Below are positions 21,578 to 31,744 of a DNA stretch of 38,700 bases, piece after piece. Source of the stretch: an uncultured Clostridia bacterium (GTDB taxonomy: Bacteria; Bacillota; Clostridia; TANB77; CAG-508). Below the pieces are notes generated by a model. It worked only from the letters and a program-made list of their open reading frames with translations. It had not been told where the DNA came from and made no database searches. The DNA lies in NCBI GenBank assembly GCA_947632585.1, contig CANRPS010000010.1:1-38700 (forward strand), written 5' to 3'. The position numbers and the translations under genes were made by a program. Every line of letters starts with the position of its first letter. The stretch's first letter is position 1.

Positions 21578-22192
21578 TTATGGTTTATCTTTTAATACAT
21601 TATCTATTTCTTCTATAGTTATTACACCTTCTCTTTTAATTTTTAATATATCTAAAGTGCAATCTATAATTGTGCTTTGTTTATCAAATAATACATTTCC
21701 TTCTAACATTCCATCCAAATCTGGACATTTTCTTTCTATCTCATCTAAGTTTTTACAAACAGGTTCTCCACTTTTGTTAGCACTTGTCATAAAAATCGGA
21801 ATTCCAACTTTTGTTATTAGTTCTTTCAAGGTCCTGGATGTAGCCATTCTTACAGCTACGTTAGGAATATTTTTTGTTCCTCCATTTTTTATATATGTTT
21901 CTGTTTTTTTATTTAAAATCAATGTAATTGGTCCTGGCATAAAAGCATCAATTAGTTTCAAAGCACTTTTATTCACAATTGCAATATTTTTTATCTGTTC
22001 CTTATCTGCACACATAATTGGAAGGAACTTATTTTCTGGTCTATTTTTTATTTTCATTATTTTTTCATATGCTTTAAGCGAGTCAGCACGTCCACATATA
22101 CCATATATAGTATCTGTTGGAACACTGATTATTCCATCATTTTTTAGAATATTTATTAGTTCTTCTAATTCTTTTTCAGTGTATCTTTTCAT
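21578..22192 (-). CDS. L-threonylcarbamoyladenylate synthase (TsaC/Sua5/YwlC family)
   Basis: GIISVPTDTIYGICGRADS, KIKNRPENKFLPIM, PGPITLIL, VAVRMATSRTLKELI, TSANKSGEPV. Confidence 0.9.
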   Translation of the reverse strand: MKRYTEKELEELINILKNDGIISVPTDTIYGICGRADSLKAYEKIMKIKNRPENKFLPIMCADKEQIKNIAIVNKSALKLIDAFMPGPITLILNKKTETYIKNGGTKNIPNVAVRMATSRTLKELITKVGIPIFMTSANKSGEPVCKNLDEIERKCPDLDGMLEGNVLFDKQSTIIDCTLDILKIKREGVITIEEIDNVLKDKP

Positions 22193-22217
22193 TTTTGCTC
22201 CTATAAATTTGTTTATT

Positions 22218-23018
22218 TTATTTTTCTATAATAGACAATATATGTCCACTATATCCTATTAAATCTTCTCTTTCACATATTGATAAATGATATTTCACAT
22301 ATAATTTATATTCATCGTCTGTCATATTATTTATTTCTTCTTTCAAAATTCTACCTATTCCATCTGTTGCTACAAATTTTAATTTTTTTACTGGGAATTT
22401 ATTTATCAAGTTTTTTACTTCATCATAATATTTCATATTAAATATAAACTCTTCTTTATTATTTGGTCTAAAGCTTTCAGAAACTTGTTTATCATTTCCA
22501 TAATTTTCATATATATTTTTATTTTGAAATCCCCAACTTAGCATTGTTAAATCGAAAAGAACAAAGGCAATCAATATTTTGCCTCCTTTTTTCGTAACTC
22601 TTATTGCTTCAGAGATTGCTTTTTCTTCTTCTTCTCTTTTGAACAAATGATATAATGGTCCTAAAACTAATGTCATATCAAAAGTATTATCTTTGTACAT
22701 TGATAAATTCAAAGCATTCCCTTGAATTACTTCAATATTCATTTCTTTAGTTATTTTTCTTTCCATCACATCAATATTTGCTCTAACAAGTTCAAGAGCA
22801 TCAACTTTGTAACCTTTTTTTGCATAATATAAAGAATATGCCCCTGTGCCTGCTCCAACTTCTAATATTCTATCTTTTGGTTTTAAATATTTTTCAATAT
22901 ATTGTGTAGTAGTAATAAATTCTATATAGTGCATTTTATCACGATTAAGTCGATTATCTTCAATGTAATTATCTTTATAATAAGTATTTAATATATTATC
23001 TATATTTCTTTTTTCCAT
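22218..23018 (-). CDS. Class I SAM-dependent methyltransferase
   Basis: RILEVGAGTGAYSLYYAKKGYKVDALELV, DMTLVLGPLYHL. Confidence 0.85.
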   Translation of the reverse strand: MEKRNIDNILNTYYKDNYIEDNRLNRDKMHYIEFITTTQYIEKYLKPKDRILEVGAGTGAYSLYYAKKGYKVDALELVRANIDVMERKITKEMNIEVIQGNALNLSMYKDNTFDMTLVLGPLYHLFKREEEEKAISEAIRVTKKGGKILIAFVLFDLTMLSWGFQNKNIYENYGNDKQVSESFRPNNKEEFIFNMKYYDEVKNLINKFPVKKLKFVATDGIGRILKEEINNMTDDEYKLYVKYHLSICEREDLIGYSGHILSIIEK

Positions 23019-23036
23019 TTAACTTCTCCAATTAAT

Positions 23037-23453
23037 TTAAACTAATTTATTATATGTTTCATCATCTACAGGCTCTAACCATTCATTTGATGTTTCTATT
23101 CCTGGTATTTCTATTGCTAGATGTTGAAAAAAACTATTTTTACTAGCCCCATGCCAATGCTTTACATTTGCAGGTATATTCACTACACTTCCTGGCAGCA
23201 ACTTTACAGCTTCTTTTCCCCATTCTTGATACCATCCTTCTCCTGCAGTTACTAATAAAATTTGACCGCCTGCTTCTTTTGCTCTATGAATATGCCAATT
23301 ATTTCTGCATCCTGGTTCAAATGTAACATTTCCTATTGCAACACCTTTTGTAGAAAGCATATTTAAATAGCTTTTTCCAATAAAATACTTTCCAACAGGA
23401 TTTTCGCCTCCTATTTCAAAAATACTTTCTTTCATTAAGTTTTCGTTTTTCAT
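23037..23453 (-). CDS. Cupin-domain protein
   Basis: GNVTFEPGCRNNWHIHRAKEAGGQILLVTAGEGWYQEWG..LLPGSVVNIPANVKHWHGA. Confidence 0.85.
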   Translation of the reverse strand: MKNENLMKESIFEIGGENPVGKYFIGKSYLNMLSTKGVAIGNVTFEPGCRNNWHIHRAKEAGGQILLVTAGEGWYQEWGKEAVKLLPGSVVNIPANVKHWHGASKNSFFQHLAIEIPGIETSNEWLEPVDDETYNKLV

Positions 23454-23475
23454 AACTTGAAACCTCCTTTTTATT

Positions 23476-25708
23476 TTATGATAATACATAATTTTCCATT
23501 TTATACCTTAGTCCTGTATTTCTTTTTTTACTATCTACATTTTGTATCATAAATTCAATTGTTTTGTTATCACCAATCAAAATCAAAAGTTCTTTTGCTC
23601 TTGTAATTCCTGTATATAATAAATTTCTTGTAAGAAGCATTGGCGCTGTTTTAGGCACACACATAATAACTACATCAAATTCACTTCCGTTGTGCTTTAT
23701 GAATTGTAATTGCATAACTATGTTCAATTTGTTCTAAATCTGTGAATTGATACCATGCTACTTTTTCATCATCAAATTTAATTTCAATATTTTTTTCTTT
23801 TTCATCTATGTTTGTAATCGTTCCAAATTCTCCATTAAATATTCCCATACCTTCCTCATTAGTAACATATTTTTCCCAATATATATCATAATTATTTTTT
23901 GTTTGCATAATTCTGTCACCAACTCTGTAAATCGCTCCTTGTGAACTTTTTTCTTTTTTTTCATCATCATTTGGATTTAGAACTTGTTGAAGGGCTTTAT
24001 TTAATTCCTTTGTTCCTAGCATTCCTTTTTTAGTTGGTGTTAAAATTTGTATATTGTTAAAAAAATCATAGTTTCCAAATTTCTCTAATCTTCCTGTACA
24101 TAGTGAAATTATTTGTTTTAAAATTTCTTCTTGATTTTGTTCATTTATGAAGAAAAAATCCTGTTTTGAATCTTGTTCTTCATCATTTTTAGTGATGAAT
24201 TTTTCTCCACTATTTACTCTATGTGCATTTACAATTATTTTACTTTTAGCAGCTTGTCTAAATATTTTATCTAAATGTATTGTAGTAATCCTATTAGATT
24301 CTATTATATCTTCCAAAACACTTCCAGGTCCTACTGATGGAAGTTGATCACTATCTCCTACCAAAATTAGCTTTGTTCCTTTGTAGATTGATTGTAGCAA
24401 ACAATCCATTAAAACCAAGTCTACCATAGACACTTCATCTACTATTATAACATCCGCATCTATCGGTGTTCCTTTATAATCTTTATTATTCTCATATAGA
24501 GTTTCCTCACTTATCTTTCCTATTTCCAAAAGTCTATGTAAAGTACTTGCTTCTTTTTCCGTCATTTCTGTCATTCTTTTAGCAGCTCTTCCAGTCGGAG
24601 CAGCTAATACTATTTTTCTATTTTCCATTGTGTATATTTGTATAATAGATTTTATTATAGTTGTTTTTCCTGTACCAGGTCCTCCAGTGATTATAGTTAC
24701 ATTATTGTCATTTACTGCCTTTATTGCTTCTTTCTGTTTTTTAGATAATTCTATTGTGTTTAGGTCCTCGGTTTTTTGCATTTTTTTATCTATGTTTTTT
24801 ACTTTTTTTAAATTTTCACAATTGTCCAAATCTAAAATTCTTTTACATATTGACATTTCGATATCATAAAATCTTCCCAAATATACCCATTCTATTCCTT
24901 TTTGCCTTTCTTCTATTACAATTTCTCCTTTTGCATTTAAATTTATTATACTTTCTTCTACTTCATTTAGTGAGATACCTAATAAATTAGAAACATATTC
25001 TTCTAGATTTTCTAATAATACACATGAATGTCCATTATATGTTGCCTGTATCAGGCTATATTTTATTCCACTCGTTATTCTTTTTATACTAGTTAAATCT
25101 AATCCTAATTCTAATGCTTTTCTATCTATTTGTTTGAAGTCTACACCTCGTACTAAATCTATTAAAATATATGGATTCTCCTCTATTTGACTAATTGCAG
25201 TTGTCCCAAGTATGTCATATATTTTTTTTGCATTTTCAATTCCTATTCCATATTTTTGAAGAAATTCAACAATTCTCCATACTTCAAAGCTTTCTGTAAA
25301 ACTTTCAGAAATTTCTAATGCTTTTTTTCTACTTATTCCTTTTATTGTAGATAATTCTTCAGGATAATTTTTTATGATATCTATTGTATCTTTGCCAAAT
25401 TTTTCTACAATTTTTTTTGCGGTTGATGGGCCAACTCCTTGAATTGTTCCATTTCCTATATATCTTTCTAATCCATCCAATGTTTGGGGCATTATTTTTT
25501 CAAAAGTTTCTATTTTAAATTGTTCTCCATAATCTTTATGCTCAACCATTTTACCAATTGCTTTAATTGTGTCACCTTCAGCTATAAATGGTAAATATCC
25601 AACTATAGTCATTGTTTCTTTACTCTCTGCTTTATATATTTCAGCTATTGTATAGCTATCTATATCATTTCTATAAATTATTCCTATTATTTCTCCTGTG
25701 ATTTCCAA
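23476..25708 (-). CDS. recD2: RecD2-type (YrrC) ATP-dependent helicase, reconstructed through a +1 shift at CGG (23687-23689)
   Basis: HhH repeats, Walker A GGPGTGKTT, VDEVSMVD, VGDSDQLPSVGPGSVL. Zero frame ends YAITIHKAQRK*; skipping C gives YAITIHKAQ-GSEFDVVIMCVPKTAPMLLTRNLLYTGITRAKELLILIGD. Confidence 0.93.
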
Positions 25709-25802
25709 CTATTCTCTCCTCACTAAAACTTAATGATTATATTATATAGCATTATTTTTTATAAAGTCAATAAATTAAATTTTAATAGTTAATGATTAAA
25801 AT

Positions 25803-25838
25803 AAAAAGGATAATGGGAATCTACCTATTATCCTTTTT
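25803..25838. terminator. Terminator hairpin downstream of the 25842 ORF
   Basis: AAAAAGGATAAT...ATTATCCTTTTT, 12-bp perfect arms. Confidence 0.75.
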
Positions 25839-25841
25839 ATC

Positions 25842-26333
25842 TTATTTTTGAATATATTCAATAATACCAATCAAATTTTTAGTTTTAATTTCTGGGACTT
25901 CCTTAAAATTAGAATCATATTCCACTATTATAGAAAAAGTTGTTTCTTCTCCTGAATTTAATGTTTCTTTAATTTCTGTTGTTCTATAATTAATTGCCGG
26001 AGATCCATTTTCATCTTCTTTAAATATTAAATTGTCTAGAATTGCATCTATAGTTCCTGCATTTTGTATTGTTACCTCATATATTATTTTATCTCCTGGT
26101 TTTGTGAGCTTTGAAGCTAGCGTTACATTTGTATTAGTATATTCTGGTGTTCCAGGATCGCAATTTTCACTTACGAATTTCACTTCTACATCTATTATTT
26201 TTATATTCCACTCTCCCACAATTTCTGCTGTATGATTTAATGAGATCTCTGTTGCAAGTGCAGAATATCCTATTGCCATTGTAATTATTATTAATATTAT
26301 TGATATGATTATTATATTTCTATAACTTTTCAT
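25842..26333 (-). CDS. Exported/anchored TasA-like small surface protein
   Basis: N-terminal signal-anchor MKSYRNIIIISIILIIITMAIGYSALATEISLN, then a beta-rich domain (VTIQNAGTIDAILDNL). Confidence 0.6.
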   Translation of the reverse strand: MKSYRNIIIISIILIIITMAIGYSALATEISLNHTAEIVGEWNIKIIDVEVKFVSENCDPGTPEYTNTNVTLASKLTKPGDKIIYEVTIQNAGTIDAILDNLIFKEDENGSPAINYRTTEIKETLNSGEETTFSIIVEYDSNFKEVPEIKTKNLIGIIEYIQK

Positions 26334-26363
26334 GTTATTACCTCCTTCCTATGTAATAACATG
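26331..26363 (-). promoter_or_regulatory. Hairpin sequestering the start codon of the 25842 ORF
   Basis: CATGTTATTAC-11 nt-GTAATAACATG, perfect 11-bp arms; ATG (26331-26333) in the stem, most of GGAGG in the loop. Confidence 0.6.
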
Positions 26364-26408
26364 ATTCTATTTATATTATATTTCTTGTTATTTTTTTTGT
26401 TAAATTTT

Positions 26409-27098
26409 TTAATTATCTTTCTTATTTAATATATTTTTAATAAATAAGAAATCATCACTAGTTGTAATTTTTATATTAGTATAGTCCCCTTCTATAACTT
26501 TAATTTTATAATTTTCCATTTCTAATAATGTACAATCATCTGTTACATCTTTATCCATATATTTTTCATGCATTTTAAGTAATATATTTTTTTCAAAACA
26601 CTGAGGAGTTTGTATAACCCATGTGTATTTTCTTTCAGTTGTATTAATTACAATATTATTTTCGTCAGTTATTTTAATTGTATCCTTAGATTTTACACCA
26701 ATTGTCGTTCCATCATAATCTTTCATTTTATCTATACATTGATTTATATAAGTATCTTTTATTAAAGGTCGTGCTCCATCATGAATAACTACTAGATCTG
26801 AATTTGTTTCATTTAAACAATTATATATTGATTGTTTTCTAGTAACTCCACCTATAACTATTTTTACTTTTTTTGATAAGTTTTCATGTGTTATTATATT
26901 TTGTATTTGGCTAATTTCCTCTTCTTTTCCCGCAATTATTATATCATCTATATATTTATTTTTATCAAATACTTCTAAACTATAAGATAACACACTTTTT
27001 CCATCTAAAATTTCAAAATTTTTATTTCTATTTTTTCCAAATCTTTTGCTATTTCCTGCAACTAATATAATTCCTGTAATTGATTTATTTTCTTTCAA
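26409..27098 (-). CDS. ispD: 2-C-methyl-D-erythritol 4-phosphate cytidylyltransferase
   Basis: GIILVAGNSKRFGKNRNKNFEILDGKSVLSYSLEVF, VVIHDGARPLI, QTPQCF, TDDCTLLE. Confidence 0.88.
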   Translation of the reverse strand: MKENKSITGIILVAGNSKRFGKNRNKNFEILDGKSVLSYSLEVFDKNKYIDDIIIAGKEEEISQIQNIITHENLSKKVKIVIGGVTRKQSIYNCLNETNSDLVVIHDGARPLIKDTYINQCIDKMKDYDGTTIGVKSKDTIKITDENNIVINTTERKYTWVIQTPQCFEKNILLKMHEKYMDKDVTDDCTLLEMENYKIKVIEGDYTNIKITTSDDFLFIKNILNKKDN

Positions 27099-27213
27099 AA
27101 AGGTCCCTTCCTTTCAAAAAAATGTTTATATATTCTAAAAGTGTCATATACTATTAATAATTAATCAAATTTTAACACATATGTAATTATTTAACAAGTA
27201 AATATAATCTTTC

Positions 27214-27242
27214 TTGACTTTTTAAATAATAAATAATATACT
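27214..27242 (+). promoter_or_regulatory. Promoter of the por operon, TTGACT-N17-TATACT
   Basis: -35 at 27214-27219, -10 at 27237-27242, upstream of the 27275 start. Confidence 0.6.
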
Positions 27243-27274
27243 CTAACTATATTAATATAAAGGAGGCTATTTAA

Positions 27275-27856
27275 ATGGATAATCTAATTGAAATTAGATG
27301 GCATGGTCGTGGTGGACAAGGTGCTAAAACAGCTTCTCTACTTTTAGCAGATGCTGCTTTTAATACTGGAAAATATATTCAAGGATTTCCTGAATATGGT
27401 CCAGAAAGAATGGGAGCACCAATAACTGCTTATAATCGTATAAGTGATACACCAATTACAGTTCATAGTAATATATATGAACCTGATTATGTTGTAGTTG
27501 TAGATGATTCTTTATTAGAGTCTGTAAATGTAACTGCTGGTTTAAAATCTGAAGGAGCAATTGTAATAAATACAACAAAATCACCAGAATATTTAAAATC
27601 TGTTTTAAAAGACTATACTGGATCTATCTATACTATAGATGCAAGAAAAATATCAATAGAAGCTATGGGTAAATATTTCCCAAATACACCTATGCTTGCA
27701 GCAATTGTAAAAGTAAGTAAAATAATGTCTGATGAAGCATTTTTGAAAGATATGGAAGGTTCTTTCAAGCACAAATTTGCTAAAAAACCAGATGTAATTG
27801 AAGGAAATATGAAAGCATTAGAATTAGCTTTAAATCAAATACAAAAAATAAATTAA
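27275..27856 (+). CDS. porC: Pyruvate:ferredoxin oxidoreductase gamma subunit
   Basis: IEIRWHGRGGQGAKTASLLLADAAFNTGKYIQGFPEYGPERMGAPITAYNRI. Confidence 0.93.
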   Translation: MDNLIEIRWHGRGGQGAKTASLLLADAAFNTGKYIQGFPEYGPERMGAPITAYNRISDTPITVHSNIYEPDYVVVVDDSLLESVNVTAGLKSEGAIVINTTKSPEYLKSVLKDYTGSIYTIDARKISIEAMGKYFPNTPMLAAIVKVSKIMSDEAFLKDMEGSFKHKFAKKPDVIEGNMKALELALNQIQKIN

Positions 27857-27877
27857 TAAAGAAAGGATTTAAATGAT

Positions 27878-28174
27878 ATGACTAATATAAATAAAGATAC
27901 TACCATGGAGGATATGACAATTGGTGGTAATATTTATACAGCTGGAAACTCTAAGGATTTTAAAACAGGTGATTGGAGAAGTATAAAACCTATTTATATT
28001 AAAGAAAAATGTACTCAATGTGGTTTATGTTTTCCTGTTTGCCCAGAAAATTCTATTCCAGTAAATAAAGATTTAAAAAGAGAAGATTTTGATTATGATT
28101 TTTGTAAGGGTTGTGGTGTTTGTGCCAAAGTTTGCCCTTTTAAAGCAATCGAAATGACGGATGGAGGTAATTAA
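27878..28174 (+). CDS. porD: Pyruvate:ferredoxin oxidoreductase delta (ferredoxin) subunit
   Basis: Two 4Fe-4S motifs CTQCGLCFPVCPE and CKGCGVCAKVCPFKAI; porCDAB order. Confidence 0.92.
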   Translation: MTNINKDTTMEDMTIGGNIYTAGNSKDFKTGDWRSIKPIYIKEKCTQCGLCFPVCPENSIPVNKDLKREDFDYDFCKGCGVCAKVCPFKAIEMTDGGN

Positions 28175-28175
28175 T

Positions 28176-29369
28176 ATGAGTATAAGAGAAAGATTAAGTG
28201 GTAATGAAGCAGCAGCAACTGCTATGAAACAAATTAACCCAGATGTTGTAGCAGCATTTCCTATCACTCCTTCAACAGAAATCCCACAATATTTTTCTAC
28301 TTTTGTTGCAAATGGTGCAGTTGATACAGAATTTGTTGCTGTTGAAAGTGAGCATAGTGCTATGAGTGCATGTATTGGTGCCGAAGCTGCAGGAGCAAGA
28401 GCAATGACTGCTACATCTGCAAATGGTTTATCTTTGATGTGGGAAATGATTTATATTGCATCAAGTCTTCGTCTTCCTATTGTTCTAAGTTTAGTAAATC
28501 GTGCTGTTTCTGGACCATTAAATATACACAATGATCATTCAGATGCAATGGGTGTTCGCGATAGTGGATGGCTTATGTTATTTTCAGAAAATAATCAAGA
28601 AGCATATGATAATTTACTTATGGCACATAAAATTGCAGAAAATAAAGAGGTTTTACTTCCATTAATGGTATGCCAGGATGGATTTATAACATCACATTCA
28701 ATTGAAAATATTATGTTAGAAGAAGATAGTGAAGTTAAAAACTTTGTTGGAAAATATGAACCTGAACATTACTTACTAAATAAAAAAGAACCAATTTCTG
28801 TTGGACCACTTGACTTACAGGCTTATTTATTTGAGCATAAAGCTCAACAAGCAGAAGCCATGAAAAAAGCAAAGGATGTTATATTAAAAGTAAGTAAAGA
28901 ATTTGGAGATTGGACAGGAAGATATTATGGTTTATTTGAAGAATATAAATTAGATGATGCAGAACTTGCAATAGTATGTATGAATTCAACTGCTGGAACT
29001 ACAAAATTTGTTGTAGATAAATTAAGAAATCAAGGTATTAAAGCAGGTCTTTTAAAAGTTAGAGTATATAGACCATTCCCTGCCGAAGAAATTGCTAAAG
29101 CTTTATCTCATGTAAAAGCTGTTGCTGTTCTTGATAAATCTGATTCTTTAAATGGTGCAGGTGGAGCTTTATTTACAGATGTAACTTCTGGTATGTATGT
29201 AAATAATATTCATGTTCCAACTATAAATTATGTTTATGGTATTGGAGGAAGAGATGTTCCAGCTTTACAAATAGAGTCAGTTTATAATGATTTATCAAAA
29301 ATAGTAGAAACAGGAAATTTAGGAAATCCATATAGATATTTAGGATTAAAGACAAAGGAGGTAATGTAA
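28176..29369 (+). CDS. porA: Pyruvate:ferredoxin oxidoreductase alpha subunit
   Basis: SGNEAAATAMKQINPDVVAAFPITPSTEIPQ, ESEHSAMSACIGAEAAGARAMTATSANGLSLMWEM. Confidence 0.95.
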   Translation: MSIRERLSGNEAAATAMKQINPDVVAAFPITPSTEIPQYFSTFVANGAVDTEFVAVESEHSAMSACIGAEAAGARAMTATSANGLSLMWEMIYIASSLRLPIVLSLVNRAVSGPLNIHNDHSDAMGVRDSGWLMLFSENNQEAYDNLLMAHKIAENKEVLLPLMVCQDGFITSHSIENIMLEEDSEVKNFVGKYEPEHYLLNKKEPISVGPLDLQAYLFEHKAQQAEAMKKAKDVILKVSKEFGDWTGRYYGLFEEYKLDDAELAIVCMNSTAGTTKFVVDKLRNQGIKAGLLKVRVYRPFPAEEIAKALSHVKAVAVLDKSDSLNGAGGALFTDVTSGMYVNNIHVPTINYVYGIGGRDVPALQIESVYNDLSKIVETGNLGNPYRYLGLKTKEVM

Positions 29370-29370
29370 T

Positions 29371-30324
29371 ATGCCATATAATATGAAAGAAGTTATTGCA
29401 AATAAACCTTCAAGATTTGCAGAAGGACATAGAATGTGTGCAGGTTGTGGTGCTCCAATAGTTGCAAGACATATTTTAAGAGCTTTAAAAGAAGAAGATC
29501 ATGCAGTTATTGCATGTGCAACAGGATGTATGGAAGTTTCAACATTTACTTATCCATATACGGCTTGGACAGATTCTTTTATTCATACTGCTTTTGAATG
29601 TGCTGGTGCTACCCTATCTGGTGTAGAAGCTGCTTATAAATCTTTAAAGAAACAAGGAAAATTGCCAGAAGATGAACATACAAAATTTATTGCATTTGGT
29701 GGAGATGGTGGAACATATGATATAGGTTTACAATCTCTTTCTGGAGCTATGGAAAGAGGTCATGATATGGTTTATGTATGCTATGATAATGGTGCATATA
29801 TGAATACAGGTATTCAAAGATCTTCTGCTACTCCAAGATTTGCAGATACAACTACATCTCCTGCTGGATCAGTTATACCAGGTAAAATGCAATCAAGAAA
29901 AGATTTAACTCAAATTTTAGCTAATCATCATATACCATATGCTGCTCAATCTATAGCATTTGGAGATTTTAAGGATTTATATGAAAAAGCCGAAAAAGCA
30001 ATATATACTGAGGGTCCTACATTTTTAAATGTACTTTCTCCTTGTCCTCGTGGATGGGGTTATAATACAGAAGATCTTATGGAAATAAATAAACTTGCAG
30101 TTCAAACATGCTATTGGCCTTTATATGAAGTTGTTGATGGAAAATATAAAATTACATTCAAACCTGCTAAAAAACTTCCTATAGAAGAATTCTTAAAACC
30201 TCAAAAAAGATTCAGACATATGTTTAAACCTGGAAATGAATGGATGATTGAAGAATTCCAAAAAGAAGTAGATAGACGTTACCAAGAACTTTTAGATTTG
30301 GAAGAAATGACAAATAAAGAATAA
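29371..30324 (+). CDS. porB: Pyruvate:ferredoxin oxidoreductase beta subunit
   Basis: HRMCAGCGAPIVARHIL, TPP-binding FGGDGGTYDIGLQSLSGAMERGHDMVYVCYDNGAYMNTG, PCPRGW. Confidence 0.95.
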   Translation: MPYNMKEVIANKPSRFAEGHRMCAGCGAPIVARHILRALKEEDHAVIACATGCMEVSTFTYPYTAWTDSFIHTAFECAGATLSGVEAAYKSLKKQGKLPEDEHTKFIAFGGDGGTYDIGLQSLSGAMERGHDMVYVCYDNGAYMNTGIQRSSATPRFADTTTSPAGSVIPGKMQSRKDLTQILANHHIPYAAQSIAFGDFKDLYEKAEKAIYTEGPTFLNVLSPCPRGWGYNTEDLMEINKLAVQTCYWPLYEVVDGKYKITFKPAKKLPIEEFLKPQKRFRHMFKPGNEWMIEEFQKEVDRRYQELLDLEEMTNKE

Positions 30325-30353
30325 AAATAAAGGAGCATCGCTCCTTTATTTTT
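30323..30353. terminator. Bidirectional terminator after porB
   Basis: AAAAATAAAGGAGC-ATC-GCTCCTTTATTTTT, 14-bp perfect arms. Confidence 0.85.
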
Positions 30354-31425
30354 ATCTTTCATCTCCTTGTTCTAATTCCTCTATTTTCTGCCATAAATTA
30401 TCCCAATTATATTTTTTTGTTTTCTTTCCTTTAACAAGTTCTATGGCATAATTTATAATTTTTATATCTTCTCTAGTTTCTTGTTTATCATCTGCTAATT
30501 TCTTTTTATATTTTTTTAAACTTTTTTCAGCTCTTAATGGTAAATTAGACGCAAAATACAATTCTGCAAGCAAAATTTCTCTTGTTGTTTCTTCTACATT
30601 TTTCAATAATTCATTTATTTTATCTAAATTACTATCTTTTATATCATTTTTATAAATCAAATTTCTAATTTTCTCTAAAGTGGATAGCTTTCTTCCTTCT
30701 TCTCCTTTACTCAACAAATTTCTTTCAACTTCTGTATATGAAGATTCAGATACAGCCGATTCTTCTAATCTTTTTTGCCATTCTTTTCCTTTTTTATTTT
30801 TAGGATCTAATTTTAATATTCGTCTAGTTATTTCCTCATGTGTTTTTATGTCTCTTTCTTCTATGGCTATCTTTCCTAATCCTATCAAAGTTAATATATT
30901 ATTTGGTTCTAATTCTAATATTTTTTGCAGTATTATTTTTTCTGTTCCTCTATCTTTTAATTTTCTTGCAAGTTTTAGTCTTGTAATCATTAAGATCATA
31001 TCGTCTGGAACCAATTCCATTTCTCTATCTACTAATTCTTTTTCTGTTTTCAGATCTCCCTCTTGCATTGCTATAATTGCCCTATTGCGTAATGCTATAA
31101 TATTATTAGGATTTATTTGTAATTGTCTATCTAACCATTTTTTTAGTGTTTTTTTATCTCCTTCTGCTCTTGCAATTCTTATTCTAGCGCTCATAAATTT
31201 AGTATTATCAGGATCTAATTCTAATAATATGTCTAATAGTCTTTTTTCTTCTAGTCTGTTTTCTTTTGCTTTTGCAATTCTTCTCTTCATATCTAAAAAC
31301 ACAATTCTATTTACAGAATCTTCTGAATTTTCTATTGTAAATATTGCTTCATCAATTTTACCTTCTTCTATCAATTCTTTTATATGTTTTTTAAGTTCTT
31401 TTTCTTGTTCACTTAATAGGTACAT
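30352..31425 (-). CDS. TPR-repeat protein
   Basis: Repeated ~34-aa units (LELDPDNTKF.., LQINPNNIIALRNRAIIAMQEGD.., LELEPNNILTLIGLGKIAIEERD.., LKLDPKNKKG). Confidence 0.8.
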   Translation of the reverse strand: MYLLSEQEKELKKHIKELIEEGKIDEAIFTIENSEDSVNRIVFLDMKRRIAKAKENRLEEKRLLDILLELDPDNTKFMSARIRIARAEGDKKTLKKWLDRQLQINPNNIIALRNRAIIAMQEGDLKTEKELVDREMELVPDDMILMITRLKLARKLKDRGTEKIILQKILELEPNNILTLIGLGKIAIEERDIKTHEEITRRILKLDPKNKKGKEWQKRLEESAVSESSYTEVERNLLSKGEEGRKLSTLEKIRNLIYKNDIKDSNLDKINELLKNVEETTREILLAELYFASNLPLRAEKSLKKYKKKLADDKQETREDIKIINYAIELVKGKKTKKYNWDNLWQKIEELEQGDER

Positions 31426-31573
31426 TTTTTTCTCCTTTTATTTTCATATAAACATTATGTTAACATAATGTTTTAATTTTTTCAAGCAAAATCTACATTT
31501 TTCCAATATAAGCAAAAAAATACCATGGTATAAAAACAACCATAGTATTTTATAAATTCATTTTAATCCTATC

Positions 31574-31744
31574 CTATTCAGCTTTTGGTGCACTTACTGG
31601 ACATACGCTTTCACATGTACCACATGCAACACACATAGTTTGGTCTATTTCAGCTTTGTCTTCAAGTTTTATGCATGAAATTGGGCAAGATGATACACAA
31701 GCTCCACAAGCTATGCATTTTTCTTTATCTATTTTATATGCCAT
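31574..31744 (-). CDS. 2[4Fe-4S] ferredoxin
   Basis: MAYKIDKEKCIACGACVSSCPISCIKLEDKAEIDQTMCVACGTCESVCPVSAPKAE. Confidence 0.93.
   Translation of the reverse strand: MAYKIDKEKCIACGACVSSCPISCIKLEDKAEIDQTMCVACGTCESVCPVSAPKAE

Noticed and set aside
1886-25708. Homopolymer sequencing or assembly errors as the cause of the frameshifts
   Set aside because: Only the 1891-1894 site is in a 4-base run; the other six are in non-homopolymer contexts, and long A/T homopolymers elsewhere in the window do not break frames. Raw reads should still be checked.
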